Source: JBOGZI01 sp050697275 (GTDB taxonomy: Bacteria; Actinomycetota; Thermoleophilia; Solirubrobacterales; 70-9). Taken from it: a stretch of 9,266 nucleotides of DNA. The position numbers and the translations under genes are program-made. The stretch's first letter is position 1; each line of letters opens with the position of its first letter. This document shows positions 1 to 8,087 of this stretch, piece by piece. The stretch spans positions 1 to 9,266 of the forward strand of contig JBOGZI010000181.1 of assembly GCA_050697275.1 (NCBI GenBank), written 5' to 3'. The notes beneath the pieces are model-generated. The model was not told where the DNA came from. It did not search any database and saw only the letters and a list, made by a program, of their open reading frames with translations.

Positions 1-1
1 G

Positions 2-565
2 GTGAGCACCGCGCCGGCCGCGGCGGTGAAGGACGCTGAGGAGGCCGCGCTCGCCTTCGCGCAGCGCTCCCCCAAGACGACGCGCAGCCGCACGATCACC
101 TGGCAGGACCCCGTCCCGGCCGCCGCCGCCGGGGCCGGCCTCGCCGGGATCGAGTACATCACCGCGATCCGCGCCGGCGAGATCCCGCCGCCGCCGATCG
201 CGGTGACGATGAAGATGTCGATCGTCGAGGTCGAGGAAGGGCGCACCGTCTTCGAGGGCGAGCCCGGCGAGGAGCACTACAACCCGATCGGCGTCGTGCA
301 CGGCGGCTATGCCTCGACCCTGCTCGACTCTGCGCTCGGCAGTGCGGTCCACACCACCCTTCCGGCCGGAGTCGGCTACACGACCCAGACGCTGGAGATG
401 AAGTTCCAGCGCCCGATCACCCGCGACACCGGGCGCGTGCGGGCCGAGGCCGAGGTCGTCCATCGCGGCGGCCGCCAGGCGACTGTGGAGGCCCGCTTGG
501 TCGCCGCCGAGAGCGGCAAGCTGCTCGCGACCGGCACCAGCACCTGCCTGATCCTCGAGCCGTAA
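2..565 (+). CDS. PaaI-family hotdog-fold acyl-CoA thioesterase
   Basis: This is a probable acyl-CoA thioesterase of the PaaI/YdiI hotdog family, which hydrolyses acyl-CoA to free acid and CoA in the cytoplasm. The 187-aa reading carries the family's active-site stretch around residues 93-110: Y-N-P-I-G-x-V-H-G-G followed by L-L-D-S-A, with Asn94, His100-Gly-Gly and Asp109 at the usual catalytic positions. The rest of the fold follows, including a K-F-x-R-P-I segment near 134-139 and a central R-V-R-A-E-A-E-V-V-H strand. Members are usually about 140-170 aa, so the first 25-30 alanine-rich residues are an extension. The GTG at base 2 lies at the window edge, so the true start could be further upstream. 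The SnoaL-like gene follows after a short gap in the same direction. The natural substrate cannot be told from sequence. Confidence 0.85.
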   Translation: MSTAPAAAVKDAEEAALAFAQRSPKTTRSRTITWQDPVPAAAAGAGLAGIEYITAIRAGEIPPPPIAVTMKMSIVEVEEGRTVFEGEPGEEHYNPIGVVHGGYASTLLDSALGSAVHTTLPAGVGYTTQTLEMKFQRPITRDTGRVRAEAEVVHRGGRQATVEARLVAAESGKLLATGTSTCLILEP

Positions 566-571
566 GCGGGC

Positions 572-577
572 TACCGT
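572..577 (+). promoter_or_regulatory. Candidate -10 hexamer (TACCGT), leaderless start
   Basis: TACCGT fits TAnnnT and sits 8 nt before the ATG at 586. This places the expected transcription start at about the A of the start codon. No convincing -35 is visible. The same arrangement recurs before four other genes here, which is the main reason to take it seriously. It also argues against the TTG at 577 as the start, because that codon overlaps the hexamer. Confidence 0.4.
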
Positions 578-585
578 TGGCGGTG

Positions 586-978
586 ATGGCCGCCGGGGAC
601 GCAGACACGGTTTCCTCCGCCTACGACGCGCTCAATCGCGGCGACGTGGACGCCGCGATGGAGGCGCTCGCCGAGGACGCCGTCTGGCATGAGAGCGAGG
701 CCCTCCCCGACACCGGCGTGTACGAGGGACGCGAGGCGATCCGCGCCTTCCTCACCGACTTCCTCGCTTCCTGGGAGCGCTTTCACCAGACGATCGAGGG
801 GACGGAGCAGGCAGGTGACAAGGTCGCCATGCTCATCCACCTGGAGGCGACGGGGCGCGGCTCGGCCGCCGAGGTTGACGCGCGCTACGCGCACGTCTGG
901 ACGATGGCGGGGGGCCGGGGGATCCGGGTGGACGCCTACTACGACCGCGAGGAGGCCCTCTCCGCGATCGCGCCGTAG
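586..978 (+). CDS. SnoaL/NTF2-like small protein
   Basis: This 130-aa protein belongs to the SnoaL-like/NTF2 superfamily (ketosteroid isomerase-related cone-shaped alpha+beta fold). The pattern seen is typical: an N-terminal helix containing A-Y-D-A-L-N-R-G-D-V-D-A-A, then A-E-D-A-V-W-H-E, a V-Y-E-G-R-E-A-I-R-A-F helix, and strands ending in a D-A-Y-Y-D-R-E-E-A-L tail. Family members include isomerases, cyclases and many proteins of unknown role, so no reaction can be assigned. ATG 586 is preferred over TTG 577 and GTG 583 because a TAnnnT hexamer ends at 577. The gene follows the thioesterase by 20 bp. Its last 40 bp overlap the 3' end of the convergent membrane-protein gene. A paralogous SnoaL-like gene lies at 7051-7488. 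Confidence 0.8.
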   Translation: MAAGDADTVSSAYDALNRGDVDAAMEALAEDAVWHESEALPDTGVYEGREAIRAFLTDFLASWERFHQTIEGTEQAGDKVAMLIHLEATGRGSAAEVDARYAHVWTMAGGRGIRVDAYYDREEALSAIAP

Positions 979-1733
979 GTCCCGGTGGCAACCACCGCCG
1001 CCAGGAAGCCGAGGTAGAGCGCGGTCGCCAGGTCGTCCCCGCCGAGGTCGTCGCTGTGGAGCACCACGGCGAGCAGCTCCAGCACCCCGAGGACGATCAA
1101 GGCGGTGGGCAGCCCCCAGACGGGAAAGCGGTTGTCGCGGACGACCGTCAGCGCGACCAGGGAGACGGAGAGGATGAAGGTTCCGAGCGCCCGTGAGGTG
1201 AGGGGGGTGAGCGCCCAGGGCCAGAGGTCTGCGGCGCTGTCGGGAGCAAGCAGCATCAGCGCCCCCGCCGCCAGCAGCAGCGCTCCCTCGAGCGCGAGCA
1301 GGAGGCGAAGCGGGGGCGGGAGGGGAGGTCCGAGCGGGCCGGGTCCCGCCGCCCGCTGCTTGACGATCCCGTAGAGCAGCAGCGGGGGGGCGACGATGTA
1401 GGCGCAGAGCCAGAAGATCCCGAAGAGGCTGTCCATGTCGAACTTGTCGAGGTGGACGAGGGTGACGACCAGCAGGATCACCGCGATCAGCAGCACCGGG
1501 TAGGCGATCGGCCGTACCTCGAGCCAGCCGCGCGCTCTGGCGCCGCTCACGAACAGCACCAGGGCCCCCCAGTAGAAGGTCCCCAGGGCGGCGGCGCTCA
1601 ACGGCGGCTCGATCGTCCAGGAGAACCAGTCCTCGGTGTCGTTCGCGCCGATCACCAGCAGCGCCCCGGCGATCAGCGCCAGGGTGGCGAAGCCGAGCAG
1701 GGTGAGGCGCAGCTCAGGCCGGAGTCCGTTCAT
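939..1733 (-). CDS. Multi-pass membrane protein, internally duplicated, unknown function
   Basis: This is a 264-aa integral membrane protein whose family I do not recognise. It has about eight hydrophobic segments in two halves (residues about 10-125 and 143-255), joined by a Gly/Pro-rich linker at about 129-142. The halves look homologous. Each has a helix, then an acidic loop with W-x-x-x or W-x-W ending in P-L-(S/T)-x-x-A-L-G-T-F (residues 44-53 and 177-186), two more helices, and a V-H-L-D or V-L-H-S-D motif (93-96 and 224-228) before the last helix. ATG 1733 was chosen over the upstream in-frame ATG 1745 because a TAnnnT hexamer at 1749-1744 overlaps the upstream codon. The short C-terminal tail is polar (A-E-R-A-S-S-R-S). 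It could be a sensor, transporter or accessory membrane protein. No catalytic motif is evident. The gene is downstream of pepA on the same strand, but the two are separated by strong hairpins. Confidence 0.8.
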   Translation of the reverse strand: MNGLRPELRLTLLGFATLALIAGALLVIGANDTEDWFSWTIEPPLSAAALGTFYWGALVLFVSGARARGWLEVRPIAYPVLLIAVILLVVTLVHLDKFDMDSLFGIFWLCAYIVAPPLLLYGIVKQRAAGPGPLGPPLPPPLRLLLALEGALLLAAGALMLLAPDSAADLWPWALTPLTSRALGTFILSVSLVALTVVRDNRFPVWGLPTALIVLGVLELLAVVLHSDDLGGDDLATALYLGFLAAVVATGTYGAIAERASSRS

Positions 1734-1743
1734 CGCGCCGCGC

Positions 1744-1749
1744 ATCCTA
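1744..1749 (-). promoter_or_regulatory. Candidate -10 hexamer (TAGGAT) for membrane-protein gene
   Basis: TAGGAT on the - strand ends 10 nt before ATG 1733, in the same geometry as the other leaderless-type starts in the window. It overlaps the alternative ATG at 1745, so that codon would be upstream of the expected transcript start. No clear -35 is seen. Confidence 0.35.
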
Positions 1750-1899
1750 CGATCGACGTGATGAGCCTACTGGCCGTGTAGATGGCTTCGCCATCAGATC
1801 GCGGCCACGAGCGGCCGCCCCGCACAAGTCGCTACGGGCTACGCCCTTGATGGAGGGCGCTCCGCAGGCGAAGCCGAGGAGCGACCCGTTTGATGTCAT
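1747..1899 (-). other. Small ORF (50 codons) overlapping pepA stop; doubtful gene
   Basis: An ATG whose last two bases overlap the pepA stop codon (ATGA arrangement) opens a 50-codon frame through the hairpin cluster to a TAG at 1747-1749. The position looks like translational coupling. Against it, the codons use many A/T third positions (ACA, TCA, GTA, CGT, TCT, CCA), unlike the neighbouring genes, and the frame is made almost entirely of palindromic DNA. No domain is recognisable. I think it is more likely a chance frame within a palindromic element than a real gene. Confidence 0.15.
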
Positions 1900-1920
1900 G
1901 GAGCGGCCTGGTGGCCGCTC
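1781..1920. repeat. Cluster of five hairpins after pepA (REP-like or structured RNA)
   Basis: Five consecutive inverted repeats lie in 140 bp. They are 1781-1795 (6-bp stem GATGGC, TTC loop), 1801-1818 (6-bp GCGGCC stem), 1836-1846 (GGGC/GCCC, TAC loop), 1858-1883 (CGCTCC/GGAGCG outer stem with a GGC-GAA-GCC tip) and 1901-1920 (perfect 8-bp GAGCGGCC stem, TGGT loop). Alternative long-range pairings also exist: GTCGCT 1828-1833 with AGCGAC 1880-1885, and GAGCGGCC 1809-1816 with GGCCGCTC 1913-1920. The last hairpin lies inside the pepA coding end. It may act as a terminator or mRNA 3'-end stabiliser for pepA, or be an interspersed palindromic repeat. A genome search would decide. Confidence 0.55.
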
Positions 1921-3353
1921 GCGAGCGATCGCGCTAGCTCCACCAGCAGCCGCACGCCGAAGCCGGTCGGTCCCTTGCCGACGTACTCGCGGCCGACATC
2001 CCAAGCGGTGCCGGCGATGTCGATGTGGGCCCAGGGCTTGCCGTCGACGAACTCCTCGAGGAAGGAGCCGGCGTAGATCGTCCCGGCCTTGCGCTTGGCC
2101 GAGGCGTTGGTGAGGTCGGCGACCGTGCCCTTGGTGAGCTCCTTGTACTCGGGGTGGAGCGGCAGCCGCCAGGCGAGCTCGCCGCTTCGCTGCGCCGCCG
2201 CCTCCACCCGGTCGGCCCACTCGTCGTCGTTCGAGATCAGCGCCGCGTAGGTCGAGCCGAGGGCGATCAGCACCGCCCCCGTGAGCGTGGCGAGGTCGAC
2301 GATCCGGTCAGCTCCCAGCTCCACCGAGTAGGCGAGCGCGTCGGCGAGGATCAGGCGGCCCTCGGCATCGGTGTTGTTCACCTCCACGGTCTTGCCGTTG
2401 AGCTGGGTGATGACGTCTCCGGGCTTGATCGCGGAGCCGCTCGGCATGTTCTCCGTCGAGGGGATCACGGCGAGCAGGTTGACCGGGATCTCGAGCTCGG
2501 CGATCGCGTCGACGGCCTCGAGCACCGCCGCCGCCCCGGACATGTCCATCTTCATCTCGTGCATCGCCTGCGCGGGCTTGATCGAGATCCCGCCGGTGTC
2601 GAAGGTGACGCCCTTGCCGACCAGCCCCAGTGTCTCGCCCTCGCCCCCGGCCTCGTAGCGCAGCACGATCAGCTTCGGGGGCTCGTCGGTGCCGGCGGAG
2701 ACGGCCTCGAGGCCCCCCATCCCCTTGCTCACCATCGCGTCGCGCTCGAGCACCTCGCAGCTGACGGCCTGGTGGCGCTCGGCGAGCTGCTTCGCACGCT
2801 CGGCGAGGTGGCTCGGGGTGGCGACGTTCGAGGGCAGGTCCTCGAGCTCGCGCGCGTGGTTGGCGGCCTCACCGGTCACCCGCGCCGCGTCGGCCGCCTC
2901 GGCCAGCGAGGCGTCTCCGAGCAGCGTCAGCGACTCGACCCTCTTCTCCTCCTCGTTGTCGCCGTCCTTCCCGCTCTTGAAGCGGTCGAAGCGGTAGGAG
3001 GCGAGCACCGCGCCCTCGACCAGCGCCGCGGCGACCGGCTCGGCCTCGCCGGCATCCGGAACCGCGATCGCGAGCGCGGCGGCGTCGAGCCCGGAGGCGC
3101 GCTTGGCGGCGATCGCGGCGGCCACTCTGGCCCGCTCGGGGTCGAAGTCCTCCCGGGAGCCGAGGCCGACGACCAACGTGGGGGCCAGGCCCTCCGGGTG
3201 GACCAGCGCGACCTTCTTGAATCCGCCCTTGGCGACGCCGGCGCCGGGTGCCCCGGCGAGCGGCTGCGGCAGCTCATCCCCCTCGAAGAGCAGGATTGCG
3301 ACGAGGTCGGCTTCCACCTCCGCCAGCGGCTTGTCGGCGACCTCCACCCGCAA
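1896..3353 (-). CDS. pepA: Leucyl aminopeptidase (peptidase M17)
   Basis: This cytosolic dimetal aminopeptidase of family M17 removes N-terminal residues from peptides; the E. coli enzyme also has a DNA-binding role. The 485-aa protein has the M17 N-terminal macro-like domain (about 1-165) and the C-terminal catalytic domain. All metal and catalytic positions are intact at a constant offset of 23 from E. coli PepA: Lys247, Asp252, Lys259, Asp270, Asp329, Glu331 and Arg333. The signature N-T-D-A-E-G-R-L is at 327-334. The start is TTG 3353, 8 nt after a TATCCT hexamer; GTG 3347 is the alternative. The last residues (S-G-H-Q-A-A-P) are encoded by a perfect hairpin, so the C-terminal tail may be a recent extension. 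The gene is divergent from the thiolase gene, 44 bp away. Confidence 0.95.
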   Translation of the reverse strand: MRVEVADKPLAEVEADLVAILLFEGDELPQPLAGAPGAGVAKGGFKKVALVHPEGLAPTLVVGLGSREDFDPERARVAAAIAAKRASGLDAAALAIAVPDAGEAEPVAAALVEGAVLASYRFDRFKSGKDGDNEEEKRVESLTLLGDASLAEAADAARVTGEAANHARELEDLPSNVATPSHLAERAKQLAERHQAVSCEVLERDAMVSKGMGGLEAVSAGTDEPPKLIVLRYEAGGEGETLGLVGKGVTFDTGGISIKPAQAMHEMKMDMSGAAAVLEAVDAIAELEIPVNLLAVIPSTENMPSGSAIKPGDVITQLNGKTVEVNNTDAEGRLILADALAYSVELGADRIVDLATLTGAVLIALGSTYAALISNDDEWADRVEAAAQRSGELAWRLPLHPEYKELTKGTVADLTNASAKRKAGTIYAGSFLEEFVDGKPWAHIDIAGTAWDVGREYVGKGPTGFGVRLLVELARSLASGHQAAP

Positions 3354-3361
3354 GGCCGGGG

Positions 3362-3367
3362 AGGATA
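3362..3367 (-). promoter_or_regulatory. Candidate -10 hexamer (TATCCT) for pepA
   Basis: TATCCT on the - strand ends 8 nt before the TTG start codon of pepA and there is no Shine-Dalgarno sequence between them. This is the geometry expected of a leaderless transcript. Its -35 region would fall on the -10 of the divergent thiolase promoter. Confidence 0.45.
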
Positions 3368-3382
3368 GTTGCGGCCGGTCGC

Positions 3383-3388
3383 TATCGT
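3383..3388 (+). promoter_or_regulatory. Candidate -10 hexamer (TATCGT) for thiolase gene
   Basis: TATCGT is 9 nt before ATG 3398, with no Shine-Dalgarno sequence, consistent with leaderless initiation. No good -35 is visible. The expected -35 position (about 3360-3365) overlaps the divergent pepA -10. Confidence 0.45.
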
Positions 3389-3397
3389 TCCCGGCCG

Positions 3398-4582
3398 ATG
3401 TCGAAGACGGTGATCCTCTCCACGGCTCGGACGCCCTTCGGGAAGATGGGCGGCGGCCTCTCCCCCCTCGATGCCACCGATCTCGGCGGCACCGCGATCA
3501 CCGAGGCTCTGTCGCGGGCCGAGGTGAAGCCGGACGAGATCGAGGGCGTCGTCTACGGCCAGGTGCTGCAGGCCGGGCAGGGCCAGATCCCCTCCCGCCA
3601 GGCCCAGATCAAGGCGGACATCCCCAAGGAGGTCCCCTCCGAGACCGTGAACAAGGTCTGCGCCTCCGGCATGCGGACGATCGGGATCGCCGACCAGGCC
3701 GTCCGGGCGGGGGACCTCGAGATCGCGGTCACAGGCGGCATGGAGTCGATGAGCCAGGCGCCCTACCTGCTCCCCGACGCGCGCTTCGGCTTCCGCATGG
3801 GCGACGTCAAGGCGCTCGACGCGATGACCCACGACGGGCTCACCAACCCCTTCACCGAGAAGCAGATGATCAACGAGGCGAGCGAGGTCTCGAACGAGCT
3901 CGAGATCACCCGTGCCGACATGGACAGGTTCGCCGTCCGTTCACACGAGCGGGCCCATAAGGCCACCGAGGAGGGCAGGCTCGCCGAGGAGATCGTCTCG
4001 GTGACGATCAAGGGCAGGAAGGGGGACACCGTGGTCGAGGTCGACGAGGGGATCCGCCCGGACACGAACCTGGAGACGCTCGCCAAGCTGAAGGCGGTCG
4101 GCGGCGACGACGCGACCCATACCGCCGGCAACTCACCTGGAGTAAACGACGGCGCCGGCGCCGTGATCGTTGCCTCCGAGGAATGGGCCCAGAAGAACAA
4201 GCGCACCCCGATCGCCACCGTGCTCAGCTACGGCCAGGTCGCCGACGACTTCCCCTATCTCGCCAAGACCCCGGCCAACGCCGCCAAGCAGGCCCTGGAG
4301 AAGATCGGCAAGTCCCCCGACGACGTCGACCTCTGGGAGATCAACGAGGCATTCGCGTCGGTCGCGCTCAACTCGGTGCGGATGCTCGGCGTCGACGAGG
4401 ACAAGGTGAACGTGAACGGCGGGGCGATCGCGCTCGGGCACCCGATCGGCGCCACCGCCGCCCGCATCGTCGGCGCCCTGATCTGTGAGCTGCAGCGCCG
4501 GGGCGGCGGCCTCGGCTGTGCCGCCATCTGCTCCGGCGGCGGGCAGGGCGATGCCATCGTCCTCGAAGTCAACGGCGCCTAG
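3398..4582 (+). CDS. Acetyl-CoA C-acyltransferase (thiolase)
   Basis: This 394-aa thiolase condenses two acetyl-CoA to acetoacetyl-CoA, or cleaves 3-ketoacyl-CoA, in the cytoplasm. The family's catalytic set is complete. The nucleophilic Cys88 lies in V-C-A-S-G-M, the N-E-A-F-A motif is at 316-320, His348 is in G-G-A-I-A-L-G-H-P-I-G, and the acid/base Cys378 is in C-S-G-G-G-Q-G. Length and spacing match biosynthetic-type thiolases (Zoogloea numbering Cys89, His348, Cys378). ATG 3398 matches the conserved N-terminus (V-I-L-S-T-A-R-T-P-F-G-K) and lies 9 nt after a TATCGT hexamer. The HAD phosphatase gene begins within its last 32 bp, and the acyl-CoA mutase lies further downstream. This context suits short-chain acyl-CoA metabolism. 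Degradative versus biosynthetic direction is undetermined. Confidence 0.93.
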   Translation: MSKTVILSTARTPFGKMGGGLSPLDATDLGGTAITEALSRAEVKPDEIEGVVYGQVLQAGQGQIPSRQAQIKADIPKEVPSETVNKVCASGMRTIGIADQAVRAGDLEIAVTGGMESMSQAPYLLPDARFGFRMGDVKALDAMTHDGLTNPFTEKQMINEASEVSNELEITRADMDRFAVRSHERAHKATEEGRLAEEIVSVTIKGRKGDTVVEVDEGIRPDTNLETLAKLKAVGGDDATHTAGNSPGVNDGAGAVIVASEEWAQKNKRTPIATVLSYGQVADDFPYLAKTPANAAKQALEKIGKSPDDVDLWEINEAFASVALNSVRMLGVDEDKVNVNGGAIALGHPIGATAARIVGALICELQRRGGGLGCAAICSGGGQGDAIVLEVNGA

Positions 4583-5372
4583 CCGCTCCGCGGCCTTCTT
4601 CGATCTCGACAAGACCCTGATGGCGGGGTCGAGCGGGATGGTGTTCGCGCGCGTCGCGAACCGCCAGGGGTTCGTGCCGCGCCGTCAGCTCGCCAAGTGG
4701 GGGAGGGACCACCTGCGCTACCGGCTTCGCGGCGCGACGGATGCCCAAACAGGAGCTGTCTTGGACGTGGCCAAGCGGATCTTCGCCGAGATGCCAGAGC
4801 GCGCCGTGGAGCGCATGGCCCCTGAGATCCTCGCCGGGATCCTGCCCCGCATCTACCCGCAGATGCTCGACGAGATCCACCGCCACCAGGACGAGGGCCG
4901 CGCCACCTTCATCGTCAGCGCCGCCGGCAACGACCTGGTCAAGGCACTGGCCGCCGTGCTCGGGATGGAGGGTGGAATCGGGACCCGCTGGGCGGTCGGC
5001 CCCGACGGCAAGTACACCGGGGAGATGGAGGGCCCCTTCGTCTACGGCAAGGGCAAGGTCGAGGCGATGCGCCGCTTCGCGGAGCGGCACGACATCGACA
5101 TGGAGGCCTCCTACGCCTACTCCGACTCGGTCAGCGACCTGCCGATGCTCCGCTCGGTCGGACACGCTGTGGTGGTGAACCCCGACGCCGACCTGCTCGA
5201 GATCGCCCGCCAGGAGGGCTGGGGCGTGATGCGCTTCGAGCGGCTCGGCCGCAAGCTCGCGATCGTGGGCGCGACCGCCCTCGCCGCGGTTCTCGGTGGA
5301 GCCGCCGCGTCCGCGTCTCGCCGGCGCGGCTCGGGCCGGCTGAGCGCGGGCCGTCGATCGCTTCGACGCTGA
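4551..5372 (+). CDS. HAD-IB family hydrolase (SerB/CicA-like) with C-terminal membrane helix
   Basis: This 273-aa haloacid dehalogenase-superfamily phosphatase is of subfamily IB. Motif I is F-F-D-L-D-K-T with nucleophile Asp18 and Asp20. Motif II is I-V-S-A-A with Ser123. Motif III is in Y-G-K-G-K at about 165-169, and motif IV is Y-S-D-S-V-S-D with Asp192 and Asp196. A hydrophobic stretch at about 236-255, followed by an Arg-rich tail, suggests a C-terminal membrane anchor. The substrate is unknown; relatives act on phosphoserine, phospholipids or other phosphate esters. ATG 4551 puts motif I about 16 residues in, as is usual, and overlaps the thiolase gene by 32 bp in another frame. An earlier in-frame ATG at 4485 would add only low-complexity residues. 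The overlap suggests co-transcription with the thiolase. Confidence 0.85.
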   Translation: MPSSSKSTAPSRSAAFFDLDKTLMAGSSGMVFARVANRQGFVPRRQLAKWGRDHLRYRLRGATDAQTGAVLDVAKRIFAEMPERAVERMAPEILAGILPRIYPQMLDEIHRHQDEGRATFIVSAAGNDLVKALAAVLGMEGGIGTRWAVGPDGKYTGEMEGPFVYGKGKVEAMRRFAERHDIDMEASYAYSDSVSDLPMLRSVGHAVVVNPDADLLEIARQEGWGVMRFERLGRKLAIVGATALAAVLGGAAASASRRRGSGRLSAGRRSLRR

Positions 5373-5376
5373 CACC

Positions 5377-5382
5377 TAAGAT
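5377..5382 (+). promoter_or_regulatory. Candidate -10 hexamer (TAAGAT) for acyl-CoA mutase
   Basis: TAAGAT is the best TAnnnT match in the window. It lies 7 nt before ATG 5390 and 5 nt after the HAD gene stop. No Shine-Dalgarno sequence intervenes, so a leaderless mutase transcript is likely even though the gene is tightly packed behind the thiolase-HAD pair. Confidence 0.5.
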
Positions 5383-5389
5383 CTGAGCC

Positions 5390-7050
<1,661 letters not shown>

Positions 7051-7054
<4 letters not shown>

Positions 7055-7488
7055 CAGCGCAGCGGTCAGCGCCGAAGACGTCACGGCCCTCCCGGTCCAA
7101 CGAGGAGGTCGTTCGGGGCGCGATCGAGCGCTTCAACAGCGGCGATATCGAGGGGTCGATCGCCTACTGGCGCCCGGACGGCGAGTTCCACGAGCTGCCC
7201 TACGCGCCTGACGCCGGCACCTACCGCGGCCACGACGGGCTGCGCCGCTTCCAGAAGAGGGTCGCCGACGCGTTCGACGAGGTGCGCTACGAGATCGAGG
7301 AGCTGATCGAGCAGGGCGACCGCGTCTTCATCTCGGTTCGCATGAAGGCTCGCGGCCGCGACACGGGGATTCCGATCGACCTGTCCTTCTTCTCGGTCTA
7401 CGAGGTCGACGGCGGCAAGCTCGCGGTCCACCGCGGCTTCATGGAACGGGACGAAGCGCTTCGCGCGGCGGGCATCGAGGGCGGCTGA
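7051..7488 (+). CDS. SnoaL/NTF2-like protein coupled to acyl-CoA mutase
   Basis: This 145-aa SnoaL-like/NTF2-superfamily protein starts with TTG inside the mutase stop (TTGA overlap), so its translation is probably coupled to the mutase. After about 16 Ser/Arg/Lys-rich residues the fold begins: E-E-V-V-R-G-A-I-E-R-F-N-S-G-D, then W-R-P-D-G-E-F-H-E, Y-R-G-H-D-G-L-R-R-F, and strands ending with E-R-D-E-A-L-R-A-A-G. No other ATG, GTG or TTG is in frame before the fold, which supports the TTG. It resembles the SnoaL-like protein at 586-978 in length and in the closing D-E-A-L or E-E-A-L motif, so the two are probably paralogs. Its role is unknown; the tight coupling hints at a link to mutase substrate handling. 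A terminator hairpin follows. Confidence 0.82.
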
Positions 7489-7498
7489 GTCCAGGCAT

Positions 7499-7529
7499 GA
7501 GAAGGGGCCGGCTCCCGCCGGCCCCTCTC
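7499..7529. terminator. GC-rich hairpin terminator between convergent genes
   Basis: A 10-bp perfect stem (AGGGGCCGGC at 7503-7512 and its complement at 7517-7526) has a TCCC loop. GAG/CTC flanks extend it past one bulged A. It lies between the convergent SnoaL-like gene (ends 7488) and the first secreted-protein gene (ends 7552), so it can serve both. There is little T-tract. Its core matches the two other hairpins of the array. Confidence 0.75.
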
Positions 7530-7551
7530 GATGCAGCAGCTCCCGTTCCGC

Positions 7552-8007
7552 TTAGGCGGGCGGGGCGCCGTCCTGCCTGCGCGACTTGACGCAGTTCGCA
7601 TAGACCGACAGGGCCTGGTTCTCCGCCGTCGGACCGAGGATGTACAGGCGCAACACGAAGCCGCTCCCGTTCGGGTAGGCGTCCAGGATCCTGTAGTCCG
7701 AAGGCAGCGGCGCGGTCGCGCCGGTCCACTTGAATCCGCCGGCGGTTGCCTTCTTGGCCGCCGCACACGTCACGGTGTACGTCTTGGGCGTGGTCGCGCT
7801 CAGGGTGCCGGTGTTGAAGTTCGCCGCCGCGTACTGGATCACGCCGGTGCCGGCGAGCCGGTCACGACTGCTGTCCTGGAACATCCCGAGCTTCAGGGGG
7901 TCGCCCTTCGGAATGCCCGCCACAGCGGTGCCGGTGAGCGCGACGATCAGCGCCATCATCGAAATGACCAGCGCTGGGCTCGGACGCTTGAAGCGAGGCC
8001 GTTTCAT
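7552..8007 (-). CDS. Small Sec-secreted two-cysteine protein, array copy A
   Basis: This 151-aa exported protein of unknown function has a Sec signal peptide: basic M-K-R-P-R-F-K-R-P-S-P, a hydrophobic core at about 12-25, and A-V-A before a probable signal peptidase I cut after residue 30. The mature part is about 121 aa with two cysteines, Cys81 and Cys139, conserved in the paralogs and probably disulfide-bonded. Blocks shared with copies B and C are G-T-G-V-I-Q-Y-A near 54-60, K-K-A-T-(A/S)-G-G-(F/W)-K-W near 85-94, A-Y-P-x-G-x-G-F near 110-117, and the ending Y-A-N-C-V-K-S-R-R-Q-x-G-x-P-P. The start is supported by AAAGGGAGGG just upstream. I cannot name the domain. A surface or cell-envelope role is inferred only from secretion. 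Confidence 0.85.
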   Translation of the reverse strand: MKRPRFKRPSPALVISMMALIVALTGTAVAGIPKGDPLKLGMFQDSSRDRLAGTGVIQYAAANFNTGTLSATTPKTYTVTCAAAKKATAGGFKWTGATAPLPSDYRILDAYPNGSGFVLRLYILGPTAENQALSVYANCVKSRRQDGAPPA

Positions 8008-8010
8008 GTT

Positions 8011-8020
8011 CCCTCCCTTT
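8011..8020 (-). promoter_or_regulatory. Shine-Dalgarno of secreted-protein copy A
   Basis: AAAGGGAGGG on the - strand lies 3 nt before ATG 8007. It fixes the start and contrasts with the SD-less starts of the metabolic genes in this window. Confidence 0.7.
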
Positions 8021-8087
8021 CAGGGCTCGCTGCTTTGCCTTCCCTGTGTCGTCTTCCAAGCCGCGTCCCGGCGACCCGCAGCACGGA

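Noticed and set aside
577..585. TTG 577 or GTG 583 as start of the first SnoaL-like gene
   Set aside because: TTG 577 overlaps the proposed -10 hexamer, and ATG 586 has the spacing seen at the other leaderless starts. GTG 583 cannot be fully excluded.
2025..3368. A 447-codon open frame antisense to pepA
   Set aside because: It mirrors a complete M17 peptidase with all catalytic residues and shows only GC-driven composition.
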